Positions 35,124-42,998 of a stretch of DNA of 64,000 bases are shown here, one piece after another (within the stretch, counting starts at the first letter, position 1; each line of letters opens with the position of its first letter). This DNA comes from Lewinellaceae bacterium. Its GTDB lineage: Bacteria > Bacteroidota > Bacteroidia > Chitinophagales > Saprospiraceae. The notes below the pieces were generated by a model. It did no database searches. It was not told where the DNA came from and worked only from the letters and a program-made list of their open reading frames with translations. The translations under genes were made by a program, and so were the position numbers. The stretch lies in NCBI GenBank assembly GCA_016712415.1, contig JADJRC010000007.1, positions 186,001 to 250,000 on the forward strand, written 5' to 3'.

Positions 35124-36110
35124 TCAGGGGGTAAGCGATCGCAACAGTCCCCACCGGCCCAGAATTTCCAGCAATAAAATAGCAACCGCAAGTCCGATAA
35201 ACCAGTGAAAATAATCTGTCGTTCGGCGCACGACACTCACTTCTATCTTTGTTTTCTCCAACTGATCAATCTGCTCGTAAATACCTTCCAGGTCCTGCTC
35301 CGAATAGGCTCGGTAGAACTTGCCGTTTGTCTCCCGCGCAATTTCCCGCAACAACTCTGTATCAAAAGTCATATGCCGCGGTGCATAGCCATAGCTTCCA
35401 TCGGGCATACGCTGCGACGGGGAAAGCACAATGCCCTCTGTCCCGATACCCACCGTGTATACGCGAATTCCAAGCGTGGCAGCAATTTCCGCGGCCTTCA
35501 ACGGCGGAATATACCCCGCATTGTTTTCACCGTCGGTCAGCAATATAACGACCTTGCTTTGCGACGGACTGTCTTTCAGCCGGTTGACTGCCGTGGCCAG
35601 GCCCATACCAATGGCAGTGCCGTCTTCGAGCCGACCAACCTGCAGCTCTTTGATAAACGATTGCACCACACGGCGATCGGTAGTGAGCGGACACTGCGTA
35701 AATGCTTCTGCCGAAAACGCGACCAAACCCATGCGGTCGTAAGGGCGTTTTTCTACAAAATCGACCGCCACACGTTTGGCCACGGCAAGGCGGTCGGGAT
35801 CAAAATCCCGGCTGAGCATGGAAGGCGAAATATCGAGGGCCAGTACAATATCGACCGCATCGGCTTTCACCTTTTCCTGTTCCCATTTGCGTTGCGGCCG
35901 GGACATGGCAATGACCAGTACCCCGATGGCGATCCAGCGCAGCGCCGGAAGCCAGCGCCGAACGCGGGTACGCCAGGTCGATTCCCCTGTAAATTCATCT
36001 GCCTGCGGCAACCGCAACTCAATATTGCCCATGCGACCGCTGCGATGCCATCGGATGGCAAGCGGAATAAACAAGAGGAGCAATAGCCAAACGGGTTGCG
36101 CAATGGTCAT
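35124..36110 (-). CDS. batA: VWA-domain membrane protein (BatA)
   Basis: Helix PVWLLLLLFIPLAIRWH at the N-terminus, then a second helix (LRWIAIGVLVIAMSRPQ), a VWA domain with MIDAS residues in LALDISPSM, GTAIGMGLATAVNRL and LLTDGENNAGYIPP, and a C-terminal anchor (WFIGLAVAILLLEILG). It is closely similar in layout to the downstream BatB, as expected for a tandem pair. It starts 11 bp after the unknown 186-residue gene. Confidence 0.85.
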   Translation of the reverse strand: MTIAQPVWLLLLLFIPLAIRWHRSGRMGNIELRLPQADEFTGESTWRTRVRRWLPALRWIAIGVLVIAMSRPQRKWEQEKVKADAVDIVLALDISPSMLSRDFDPDRLAVAKRVAVDFVEKRPYDRMGLVAFSAEAFTQCPLTTDRRVVQSFIKELQVGRLEDGTAIGMGLATAVNRLKDSPSQSKVVILLTDGENNAGYIPPLKAAEIAATLGIRVYTVGIGTEGIVLSPSQRMPDGSYGYAPRHMTFDTELLREIARETNGKFYRAYSEQDLEGIYEQIDQLEKTKIEVSVVRRTTDYFHWFIGLAVAILLLEILGRWGLLRSLTP

Positions 36111-36121
36111 AATAATTCAGT

Positions 36122-36682
36122 TCATTTGGAGCCGTCGTCGCCTCCGGCCTGCCAGGTATAAAAGGGCTTACCTGCTGTGTCGATGCCAATCGGGGCTTGC
36201 GTTCGGTTCACCCATGCCTCCGTTGCAAGTTCCGGTACGGGAGGCATGGCAAGTTTTTCTTCAAAACCCGCTCTGGCCTTCTCTACGATCTGGTCTTCGA
36301 TATTTATTTTGGCCTGGGCAAAAATATCCACGCCCTCTTCCGGAATATGAAGCAGTGTGATCTGGGTTTTGTCGCCAACCGTATAAACGTCGAGCACTTT
36401 GAAAAAACTGCCGCTGTTGAGTATGACAAGCCCCCAGTTGGTGCCTTGTTCAAACATCGACGCATCCTTTGCCCGCGCCGAAGCAATCAAAAATCGATGC
36501 CTGGTAGCCAGGCCTCCTCCGCGGTAGGAAGCATCGGTAAAGCCCAGTTCCTGCAGGATCATATTTTTTTTATACGCCGAAGCCTGTTGATCGGTAAGGT
36601 TCGTATCCCGGTAAAACAGGGTAAGCCCGGCAAAGGTGCTGTTCATGATCTGGCCGATCTGTTCGTTGTTGAGTTGTTCCAT
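36122..36682 (-). CDS. Uncharacterised soluble protein inside the Bat operon
   Basis: ATG 36682 gives 186 residues (MEQLNNEQIGQIMNSTFAGL). There is no signal peptide or membrane helix. The protein looks like a small alpha/beta fold: helical N-terminus, central 'GTNWGLVILNSGSFFKVLDV' and 'TQITLLHIPEEG', a helical segment (QAKINIEDQIVEKARAGFEE) and a Pro-rich tail. I do not recognise the family. It lies between the BatD-like gene (11 bp) and batA (11 bp), so it is certainly co-transcribed with them, yet it is not one of the standard Bat proteins. Confidence 0.65.
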   Translation of the reverse strand: MEQLNNEQIGQIMNSTFAGLTLFYRDTNLTDQQASAYKKNMILQELGFTDASYRGGGLATRHRFLIASARAKDASMFEQGTNWGLVILNSGSFFKVLDVYTVGDKTQITLLHIPEEGVDIFAQAKINIEDQIVEKARAGFEEKLAMPPVPELATEAWVNRTQAPIGIDTAGKPFYTWQAGGDDGSK

Positions 36683-36693
36683 AATCCAGGGAG

Positions 36694-37633
36694 TTAATGT
36701 TGTTGCTGCCCGACAGCCGGCGCCGGGAAGTTGACGGGTTTCGTAGTTTCCAAAAGATTTCTTGCCAAACGCCATGCATCATCATGAAAACTTTCCTCGG
36801 GAATCAGTTTGGCAAACTTGGCAAGGTCTGCCGCCGCAAGTATGGCGCCCAGTTCGCTGCGGATATCTTCCGGAAAATCCGTAGTCTGAAGTTGCCGCAG
36901 TATTTCATCGGATGTTGACTCCAGTGCCGGAATCCGGTACCGTCGCTCCAGGTATCCGCGCAGAATGTACGTGAGTTCGGCGCAGAACTCTTTAACCTGC
37001 TGTTTTTGCCACAATTGTTTTTGTTCCAGCACCTCCAGTTTCTTTATGGCTAGTTCGTATGGAGGCAGTTCGACCGACCGGCTTGATATGCCGCGTTTTT
37101 TTTGTGCACGGCCAATCAACCAGGAGGCCAGCACCACCAGCAGTATAACGCCTGCAATACCCAGTGCCCAGGGCAGGTAATCGAGCCAGACAGTCGGCTC
37201 GCGCCTGATTTCCTTGATGTCGGACATATCGACAAGGTCGTTGGGTGAAGGCGTAGGGATTACGACAATTTCGAGTGTATTGGTGGCCAGGACGGCGCTG
37301 TTGTCCATCCTTATGCCCAGCGGTGGAAGCGTCAGGGTGTCTTCATCGAAAAAAAACAAGCGTCAGATCGCTCGTGAAGGCAGAGCCGGTTGCTACCCAG
37401 TCCGTCTGTTTCAGGATGTTCTCCTGCGGGACAACGCTGCGCCAGGTGGAATAATCTGTCTGTTGCGGTTTCCCGTTCGTGGCCGCCACTTTCAGGTGGA
37501 CGATAAATGGATTGCCGGTTTCTGCGTAATTGCTGTCCACTTCCGCAAATGCCCCTATCTGCGCATAAACACCGGAAAGGGTGAATACGACCAAAAGAAC
37601 TGGTAGGCAATATTTTAAAATCCGGCCTGTCAT
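36694..37633 (-). CDS. BatD/DUF4381-like membrane protein, frameshifted
   Basis: The two frames belong together. The first starts at 37633 with a signal peptide (LPVLLVVFTLSGVYAQ) and a beta-rich periplasmic segment ending TSDLTLVFF. The second continues DEDTLTLPPLGIRM, then one membrane helix (LGIAGVILLVVLASWLIG) and a helical cytoplasmic tail (QQVKEFCAELTYILRGYLER). Removing one base from the A8 run at 37349-37356 joins them into a protein of about 312 residues. The layout of exported beta domain, single helix and cytoplasmic tail fits BatD/DUF4381-type proteins found between DUF58 and BatA. Confidence 0.7.
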
Positions 37634-37660
37634 TTTTCCCTGTCCATCATTAGTGGGCCG

Positions 37661-38530
37661 CTATACGCGCCCTTTTTTCAAAAAATGGAGCAACATGGAG
37701 GCATACGAATCGGTTATCTGCAGGCTCAGAAAATCGGCGCCGGCCTTGCGGAATATCGTTTCGGCCCGGGCGCGATTGTCGTCGAACTGCTCCTGGTAAT
37801 GGCTGCGCAGCACAGGATCCGTGGTATCCAGCCACTTGTGATTACCCGATTCTGCGTCGCGCACCCGGAGCAGACCCACATCGGGCAGTTTGCGTTCGCG
37901 CGGATCCCAGCAATGTATGCCCACACAGTCGTGTCGAAGTGCCATGGTGCGCATTGCAGCGTCGTAATTTTCGCCCATGAAGTCGGACAACACAAAACAC
38001 ACGCTTCGTTTTTTCAACACATTCCGGACGTATTGGAACGCGGCGCCCAGATTGGTTCCCCGGTCGGCCTCCTGTACATTCAATAATTCACGAATAATAC
38101 GCAGTGTATGCTGCCGTCCTTTTTTGGGTGAAATAAACAGATCGATGCCCTCGGAAAATAGCAACAGCCCGACCTTATCGTTATTGCTGTCGGCAGAAAA
38201 AGCAAGCAGCGCGCAAATTTCCGTCAACAGCTCCTGCTTATACTGACCTGTCGTGCCAAAGAAGGATGATCCGCTGATATCGACCAGCAACATGACCGTT
38301 ATTTCCCGTTCTTCTTCAAATATCTTGATATGCGGCTCACCGGTGCGGGCCGTAACGTTCCAGTCGATCGCCCTGATATCGTCGCCAAACTGGTATTGTC
38401 TTACTTCACTGGACGACATTCCCCGCCCTTTAAAGGCACTGTGGTACCCCCCCGTAAACAGGTTGCGGCTTAACCTGCGGATTTTAATCTCAATTTTTCT
38501 TACTTTTTTGATCAGTTCGGCGGTATCCAT
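37661..38530 (-). CDS. DUF58 domain protein of the MoxR/Bat cluster
   Basis: ATG 38530 gives 289 residues (MDTAELIKKVRKIEIKIRRL). The family core 'GMSSSEVRQYQFGDDIRAID' with WNVTARTGEPHIKIFEEERE is unmistakable, followed by a VWA-like fold with LLVDISGSSFFG and VCFVLSDFMG. DUF58 proteins accompany MoxR ATPases and may be their substrates or adaptors. The start codon overlaps the preceding gene's stop as TGATG, indicating translational coupling. Confidence 0.88.
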   Translation of the reverse strand: MDTAELIKKVRKIEIKIRRLSRNLFTGGYHSAFKGRGMSSSEVRQYQFGDDIRAIDWNVTARTGEPHIKIFEEEREITVMLLVDISGSSFFGTTGQYKQELLTEICALLAFSADSNNDKVGLLLFSEGIDLFISPKKGRQHTLRIIRELLNVQEADRGTNLGAAFQYVRNVLKKRSVCFVLSDFMGENYDAAMRTMALRHDCVGIHCWDPRERKLPDVGLLRVRDAESGNHKWLDTTDPVLRSHYQEQFDDNRARAETIFRKAGADFLSLQITDSYASMLLHFLKKGRV

Positions 38531-39969
38531 CACTTTACAAGATCGGAAACGGGATTGTCTTTTTTCATATACGGTTTCAAATTGGCATAGGGAACCAACA
38601 GCGTCTGCCGGCCATATTGGGTATGAAACAGGGTGCTTAACTCCAGTCCTTCCCGACGCAGGGTAAACATGGGAAATCCTTCCCGGGCCAGCCACTCCCG
38701 GTATTCGGGATCGGCGCCGTAGTGGGGGAGTTTGGGCGATTCGCGTTTGGAGAAATCGTCGAGCCATCCATTGATGTTGAAACTTTTGTTGAACAGGTCG
38801 TCGAATGTGATCAACTTTCCGCTGCGCAGGTCGAAACTGAACGATTGTCCGCGCGACTGTTTATTCCAGGTTTCCGAATAAGTGAGATATCCGCTGAGCA
38901 GGTTTTCTGTCAGACAGGCGATCTCTGCCCAGCAGGTAGCCCGCTGTGCGCTGCGGTTGGCGGGGATACGCTGTTTTTTTTGTGCCGCAATGGTGGCCTT
39001 ACACTCGGTGAGCCAGGTGTTTACCTGTTGGTCGAGCCAGGTGTTGCAATTTTTACAATTGGTCAACGGATAAATGGCATCGTAACTGGAATTGTAATCG
39101 GCAAAGTCATAACAACCCAGTTGGTAATTGTTCCGCTGGGTAAACTTGAACGTTCTTTTTTCGCCGCTGCCGACCCAGTTACAGTCGGTGCTCTGCAAAT
39201 TTTTCAGGTTTCCCTGTAGCAGGCCCGCCATTTTTCCGCTGGGCAAAAGCGCTTCGATTTCGTAATTGCCTTCCCGGTCCATTTCACCGTGCAGGTCATA
39301 CGTTTTTGCGTCAGATTCCACCCACAAATACCCGTAAAGGCTTCCGTTGTGAATACGAATCAGGATCATATCGGCGCGTGCGCCGTTGAAACGGGTAATG
39401 TACCGGCCGGCCCATTTGTTTTCGCTGCAGTTATAGTTGGGTATTTGCCCGGGGGCGAGTTCTTCGGCATCGAGAAAACTGCCGAGCGAGTTATTGTGGT
39501 TGGTCCATTCGGCATCGATTCGGCGTTTGTCCAGGTTGCCCCGGAGCCTGCCGGTGATTGCTTTGGAGCCATCGCGTTCTTCGAGGTTTAGTATTTTGCC
39601 ATCAAGTGTGCCATCAAGCCGAAACCGGTCACCGCTTTTGGAGTAGTTCAGGTACCCGCGGCAGTTTTTGCCGTCGTACCCAAGCGCAATATCGACTACA
39701 GATACATCGTCGAAGCGGCCCTTGAAGTACCGCACCCATTTGATATCAGACGGTTTTTCGAACAGTTTGGCAATGGCCGTATCCTTCACGGCTGCGGGCG
39801 CCGAAGGAGGGGTCTTGGCCGGTGGCGTTTTGGCCGGCGGCGTCTTGGTTTTCTGGGAAAAAGCATAACCCGGCGCCAACAATATGCAACACACAAGTGC
39901 AAGAACCGGTGCGGCAAAGCGGCGGGATAAAATCATTTCAGGCGATATGGTACGGATAAAATTAAGCAT
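38530..39969 (-). CDS. Large exported protein of unknown function in the MoxR/Bat operon
   Basis: A 479-residue protein with a signal peptide (ILSRRFAAPVLALVCCILLA, then PGYAFSQ), a short PPAKT repeat, a central beta-rich part with repeated 'G.L.G...' elements (LNYSKSGDRFRLDGTLDG, GRLRGNLDKRR, AGLLQGNLKNLQS), and a C-terminal region containing SGKLITFDDLF that resembles DUF3298/RsiV-like domains. ATG 39969 or 39936 could be used. It lies between moxR and DUF58 and is coupled to DUF58. It is not a standard Bat protein, and the function is unknown. Confidence 0.7.
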   Translation of the reverse strand: MLNFIRTISPEMILSRRFAAPVLALVCCILLAPGYAFSQKTKTPPAKTPPAKTPPSAPAAVKDTAIAKLFEKPSDIKWVRYFKGRFDDVSVVDIALGYDGKNCRGYLNYSKSGDRFRLDGTLDGKILNLEERDGSKAITGRLRGNLDKRRIDAEWTNHNNSLGSFLDAEELAPGQIPNYNCSENKWAGRYITRFNGARADMILIRIHNGSLYGYLWVESDAKTYDLHGEMDREGNYEIEALLPSGKMAGLLQGNLKNLQSTDCNWVGSGEKRTFKFTQRNNYQLGCYDFADYNSSYDAIYPLTNCKNCNTWLDQQVNTWLTECKATIAAQKKQRIPANRSAQRATCWAEIACLTENLLSGYLTYSETWNKQSRGQSFSFDLRSGKLITFDDLFNKSFNINGWLDDFSKRESPKLPHYGADPEYREWLAREGFPMFTLRREGLELSTLFHTQYGRQTLLVPYANLKPYMKKDNPVSDLVK

Positions 39970-40012
39970 GATAAACGGTTTTGGGCGACGGAGACAACAC
40001 GCCGCGGTCAGG

Positions 40013-41008
40013 CTAGGGCACCTCTACGGTGTTCAGAATTTTTTCAGTGATATCCTCCGGGACAATATTTTCCGCCTCGGCTTCATACGTCAGTCCAATG
40101 CGATGCCGCAAAACGTCGTCGCAAATAGTGCGCACATCTTCCGGGATCACGTAACCGCGGCGGCGCAGAAAGGCCGTGGCCCGAGCTGCCTGTGCCATAG
40201 CGATCGTGGCCCGCGGTGAAGCCCCGTAGTTGATAAGCGGCAGCAGGCTTTTCAGGCCATATGCAGCGGGGTTGCGCGTAGCAAACACGATATCCAGGAT
40301 GTATTGTTCTATTTTTTCGTCGATATAGATGCCGTGCATTACCTCCCGGGCGCGCATCAGCGTTTCAAGGGATACCACTTTATGTACATGAGGCTGATCA
40401 CCGCTCAGGTTACGGCGCATGATGTCGCGTTCCTCGTCTTTTGTCGGATAACCGATTTTGACCTTCAGCAAAAACCGGTCGACCTGTGCTTCGGGCAGGG
40501 GATAGGTACCTTCCTGCTCGATGGGGTTTTGGGTAGCCAGTACCAGAAACGGTTCTTCCAGGTGAAAAGTATCGCTGCCGATGGTCACCTGGCGTTCCTG
40601 CATGGCCTCAAGCAACGCGCTTTGTACTTTGGCCGGCGCCCGGTTGATCTCGTCGGCAAGCACAAAGTTGGCAAAAACAGGTCCCTTCCGCACCGTAAAT
40701 TCCGATTTGGATGGACTGTAGATCATGGTTCCGATCACATCGGCCGGAAGCAGGTCAGGGGTAAATTGAATTCGGCTGAATTGTGCATCTACAGCCTGGG
40801 CCAGGGTTTTTATGGCCAGGGTTTTTGCAAGACCCGGCATTCCCTCCAGCAGGATATGGCCTTTGGTAAGCAACCCGATCAGCAGGCGTTCGAGCATGAC
40901 TTCCTGCCCGACAATGACTTTAGAAGTTTCAGCGTGAATTTGTTCTACGAAAGCGCTTTCGGCGTGGATGCGGTGATTAAGAGCCTGGATATCTATGTAG
41001 TTCTGCAT
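40013..41008 (-). CDS. MoxR-family AAA+ ATPase
   Basis: ATG 41008 (MQNYIDIQALNHRIHAESAF) gives 331 residues, normal for MoxR. Walker A is GMPGLAKTLAIKTLA, Walker B and flank are 'GPVFANFVLADEINRAPAKVQ', sensor 1 is LATQNPIEQEGTYPLPEAQ with DRF following, and the C-terminal lid has 'GASPRATIAMAQAARATA'. It is a chaperone-like ATPase thought to act on VWA proteins. It heads the operon moxR, unknown exported protein, DUF58, BatD-like, unknown, batA, batB, batC. Confidence 0.92.
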   Translation of the reverse strand: MQNYIDIQALNHRIHAESAFVEQIHAETSKVIVGQEVMLERLLIGLLTKGHILLEGMPGLAKTLAIKTLAQAVDAQFSRIQFTPDLLPADVIGTMIYSPSKSEFTVRKGPVFANFVLADEINRAPAKVQSALLEAMQERQVTIGSDTFHLEEPFLVLATQNPIEQEGTYPLPEAQVDRFLLKVKIGYPTKDEERDIMRRNLSGDQPHVHKVVSLETLMRAREVMHGIYIDEKIEQYILDIVFATRNPAAYGLKSLLPLINYGASPRATIAMAQAARATAFLRRRGYVIPEDVRTICDDVLRHRIGLTYEAEAENIVPEDITEKILNTVEVP

Positions 41009-41052
41009 TGTGTGTTGTCTTATCCGATATTGGGATGACTTAAGGAGCCGCG

Positions 41053-41060
41053 CAAAAATA
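41053..41060 (-). promoter_or_regulatory. Bacteroidota -7 box for the moxR-bat operon
   Basis: On the minus strand the sequence reads TATTTTTG, matching TANNTTTG, 45 nt upstream of the moxR ATG. No good -33 TTTG is found at the usual distance. Confidence 0.4.
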
Positions 41061-41299
41061 GCGCATTGAAGCACAGTTCCCTTCAGATTTGGCCAAATCA
41101 ACGGGGAAAATCTGTCCCGGGCAAACACAACGCCATTTTTTCCGATTAATTTTCAATTTGTTTTGAAAACAAAAAACCTTGAATTGCATTTAAGTAAGCA
41201 CAGTAGCGGGCCAACGGCCAACAGAATTCTTGTTTTGTCCTTTTTTGCGCTACTTCCGAAACAAGTGAAATCAACAAGTCAAATAAAATTTGCTGCCAT

Positions 41300-41809
41300 A
41301 TGGGAGCTATGAACGTTCAGGAGGCGAAAGCCAAATTCATTGAATCGTGGGGCAAAATGGCCAGCGATTGGGGCATTAATCGCACCATGGCCCAGGTACA
41401 CGCGCTGTTGCTCATCGCGCCGGAGCCCCTTACCGCCGATCAGGTCATGGAAGAACTTGGTATTTCCCGCGGCAATTCCAACATGAACCTTCGGGCGCTG
41501 ATGGATTGGGGGCTGGTGCACAAACAGCTCCGCAACGGCGAACGCAAAGAGTATTTCTTTGCAGAAAAAGATATGTGGACCGTTGTGCGGCAAATCATTA
41601 TCAACCGCAAACGACGCGAACTCGACCCTATGCTGAAGGTGCTCGACGAGGTGGCAGGAGTAGAAGAAAACTGCCCCGAATCGGAACATTTTTGCGAGGT
41701 GGTGCGCGATATCCGCAAGTTTTCGCACAAAGCCAACCAAACACTCGATGCCCTGGTAAAGGCCGAGTCCAACTGGTTTACCAATACTTTTATGAGTATG
41801 GTGCGATAG
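41300..41809 (+). CDS. GbsR/MarR-type transcriptional regulator
   Basis: A 169-residue winged-helix repressor-like protein. The block GINRTMAQVHALLLIAPEPL followed by TADQVMEELGISRGNSNMNL is the GbsR-type helix-turn-helix, and 'LRALMDWGLVHKQLRNGERKEYF' forms the wing. The C-terminal half is a dimerisation helix pair. ATG 41300 or, nine bases on, ATG 41309 is the start. GbsR relatives respond to osmolytes or control membrane-stress genes; the target here is unknown. It ends at a strong bidirectional hairpin. Confidence 0.8.
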   Translation: MGAMNVQEAKAKFIESWGKMASDWGINRTMAQVHALLLIAPEPLTADQVMEELGISRGNSNMNLRALMDWGLVHKQLRNGERKEYFFAEKDMWTVVRQIIINRKRRELDPMLKVLDEVAGVEENCPESEHFCEVVRDIRKFSHKANQTLDALVKAESNWFTNTFMSMVR

Positions 41810-41810
41810 G

Positions 41811-41853
41811 GTTTTGTGCAAAAAATATGGATCATATTTTTTGCAGACAAAAC
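41811..41853. terminator. Bidirectional terminator hairpin between convergent genes
   Basis: A perfect 13-bp stem (TGCAAAAAATATG at 41817-41829 with CATATTTTTTGCA at 41833-41845) has a 3-nt loop. It is extended by TTTTG/CAAAAC pairing across a 2-nt bulge. T-runs lie on both strands. It sits exactly between the GbsR-type regulator stop (41809) and the exported-protein stop (41859). Confidence 0.7.
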
Positions 41854-41858
41854 GACCT

Positions 41859-42275
41859 TCATTCCACCAGTATCTCCGAATGTGGCAGCGCCCATTCCCT
41901 CTCCATGGTGATCAGCACGATGGCATCGCCCGGCTTGCATTGGGCCAGCACCGTGTCAACCGGGACTTCCCGGTACGTTTCTTCGGAAAACAGCGTCAGC
42001 GTTTTCGTATTCCCGTCGCGTATGGCAATCTTGAACGGGATGTTATTGCCGCCTTCCCGGCCTTTCCCTTCGTCCAGTATTACCGGATAAAGCGACAGGG
42101 TTCCCGCTGCATTTGCCGGTAAAACGCACTTCCCTTTTGGAGAATAATCGTCGACAAGCATAGTATGATTGATAAAGACCGCAGAGCAATTGGTAAAATC
42201 TTTTTGGGCAAAAAGGACGGCAGGGCTGATAAAAAGCCCGGCAATGACAATTAAAATCACACGATTGATTCGCAT
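41859..42275 (-). CDS. Small exported protein of unknown function (paralogue of the next gene)
   Basis: 138 residues with a signal peptide (VILIVIAGLFISPAVLFAQ). The mature protein is beta-rich and contains IPFKIAIRDGNTKTLTLF and 'VPVDTVLAQCKPGDAIVLIT'. The same order (IPF(K/R)I..R, then V.(V/I)..VL(A/S).....D...(L/I)I) occurs in the gene at 42299-42847, so the two are diverged paralogues. I recognise no named family. It lies 23 bp after that paralogue and shares its promoter. Confidence 0.6.
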   Translation of the reverse strand: MRINRVILIVIAGLFISPAVLFAQKDFTNCSAVFINHTMLVDDYSPKGKCVLPANAAGTLSLYPVILDEGKGREGGNNIPFKIAIRDGNTKTLTLFSEETYREVPVDTVLAQCKPGDAIVLITMEREWALPHSEILVE

Positions 42276-42298
42276 TTTATCGGATTTTTAGTGAAAAT

Positions 42299-42847
42299 TT
42301 AACAGCCGTCCAGGATGCGGATGATTCGTTTGGCTTTGTAGTCGCTCTTCCGGACGGGAATGATCAACAAATGATCTTCCAGTTTTGCGTGGCTCAAAAC
42401 GGCTGATATTTCTACTTCCGTGACTTCCGAATTGATGTCGGATTTTCCGGCCGTTATGAACTCGCCATCTCGACGCAAACATATCCGGAACGGAATTTTT
42501 TTCGCTTCCGACGATTCAGGATCGCCTTTGACCAGCGAAAGTATACCCTTGCTTTTGATCGAAAAATCAGCGTATTCCAATGGCTTGTTGTTGAGCAGCA
42601 GCGGGTTACAATAAAAATCAGTGCCCGCTTCTTCTACATCGCACTGGCCAATCTCGTTATCCAGCACAATGGCATTAGCCCGCACAATTCTATCCGAGAT
42701 AAAAACGGCAGATTCAAAAAAATTCTTTGCCGAGCTCATCGAGACCGGATGCGGCGCTTCGGTATCCGGTTGGGCACAGGCACTCCAGAGCGTCATGGCA
42801 ATAGCCGAAAACGCAAAACACCAAATATTCAACATTCGAAATTTCAT
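42299..42847 (-). CDS. Putative lipoprotein of unknown function (paralogue pair)
   Basis: 182 residues with a lipoprotein-type signal (WCFAFSAIAMTLWSAC, Cys followed by AQ). The C-terminal domain has IPFRICLRRDGEFITAGK and EISAVLSHAKLEDHLLIIPV, parallel to the smaller downstream protein. The N-terminal half has extra Cys residues (GQCDVEE and YCNPLLL). No family is recognised. It is divergent from the membrane-bound regulator at 42999, with three direct repeats midway between them, so regulation by that protein is likely. Confidence 0.6.
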   Translation of the reverse strand: MKFRMLNIWCFAFSAIAMTLWSACAQPDTEAPHPVSMSSAKNFFESAVFISDRIVRANAIVLDNEIGQCDVEEAGTDFYCNPLLLNNKPLEYADFSIKSKGILSLVKGDPESSEAKKIPFRICLRRDGEFITAGKSDINSEVTEVEISAVLSHAKLEDHLLIIPVRKSDYKAKRIIRILDGC

Positions 42848-42893
42848 GTGTACAGATTTAAGTCGTGAAACTAAGCGTGATTCGAATCGGCAA

Positions 42894-42901
42894 CAAAACT
42901 A
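42894..42901 (-). promoter_or_regulatory. Bacteroidota -7 box for the exported paralogue pair
   Basis: Minus-strand TAGTTTTG matches TANNTTTG, about 46 nt upstream of the lipoprotein ATG at 42847. A TTG lies 16 nt further upstream, a little closer than the usual -33 spacing. Confidence 0.4.
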
Positions 42902-42932
42902 ATGGCAGCCCCTTTGGCAAGGGTTACGGCGC

Positions 42933-42960
42933 TGTAAAACAGTGTAAAAGAAGTGTAAAA
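42933..42960 (+). promoter_or_regulatory. Three TGTAAAA direct repeats at one-turn spacing (putative regulator box)
   Basis: TGTAAAA begins at 42933, 42943 and 42954, giving 10- and 11-bp periods. OmpR/PhoB-type winged helices bind direct repeats with this spacing. The block is about 40-70 bp upstream of the predicted start point of both divergent transcripts. The adjacent gene at 42999 encodes such a DNA-binding domain. Confidence 0.55.
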
Positions 42961-42985
42961 CCTGTTTTTCCTGAAAAAGCGTCCT

Positions 42986-42993
42986 TATTTTTG
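42986..42993 (+). promoter_or_regulatory. Bacteroidota -7 box directly before the membrane-bound regulator
   Basis: TATTTTTG matches TANNTTTG and ends only 5 nt before the ATG at 42999. Transcription would then begin at or next to the start codon, suggesting a leaderless mRNA. Confidence 0.45.
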
Positions 42994-42998
42994 AGCGT

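Noticed and set aside
35205..36086. 293-codon plus-strand open frame opposite batA
   Set aside because: Antisense to an intact VWA protein; no domain, signal or ribosome binding site.
42878..42896. tRNA T-loop-like GATTCGAATC
   Set aside because: No cloverleaf arms or acceptor stem around it; it lies in the leader of the exported protein pair. No tRNA was found anywhere in the window.
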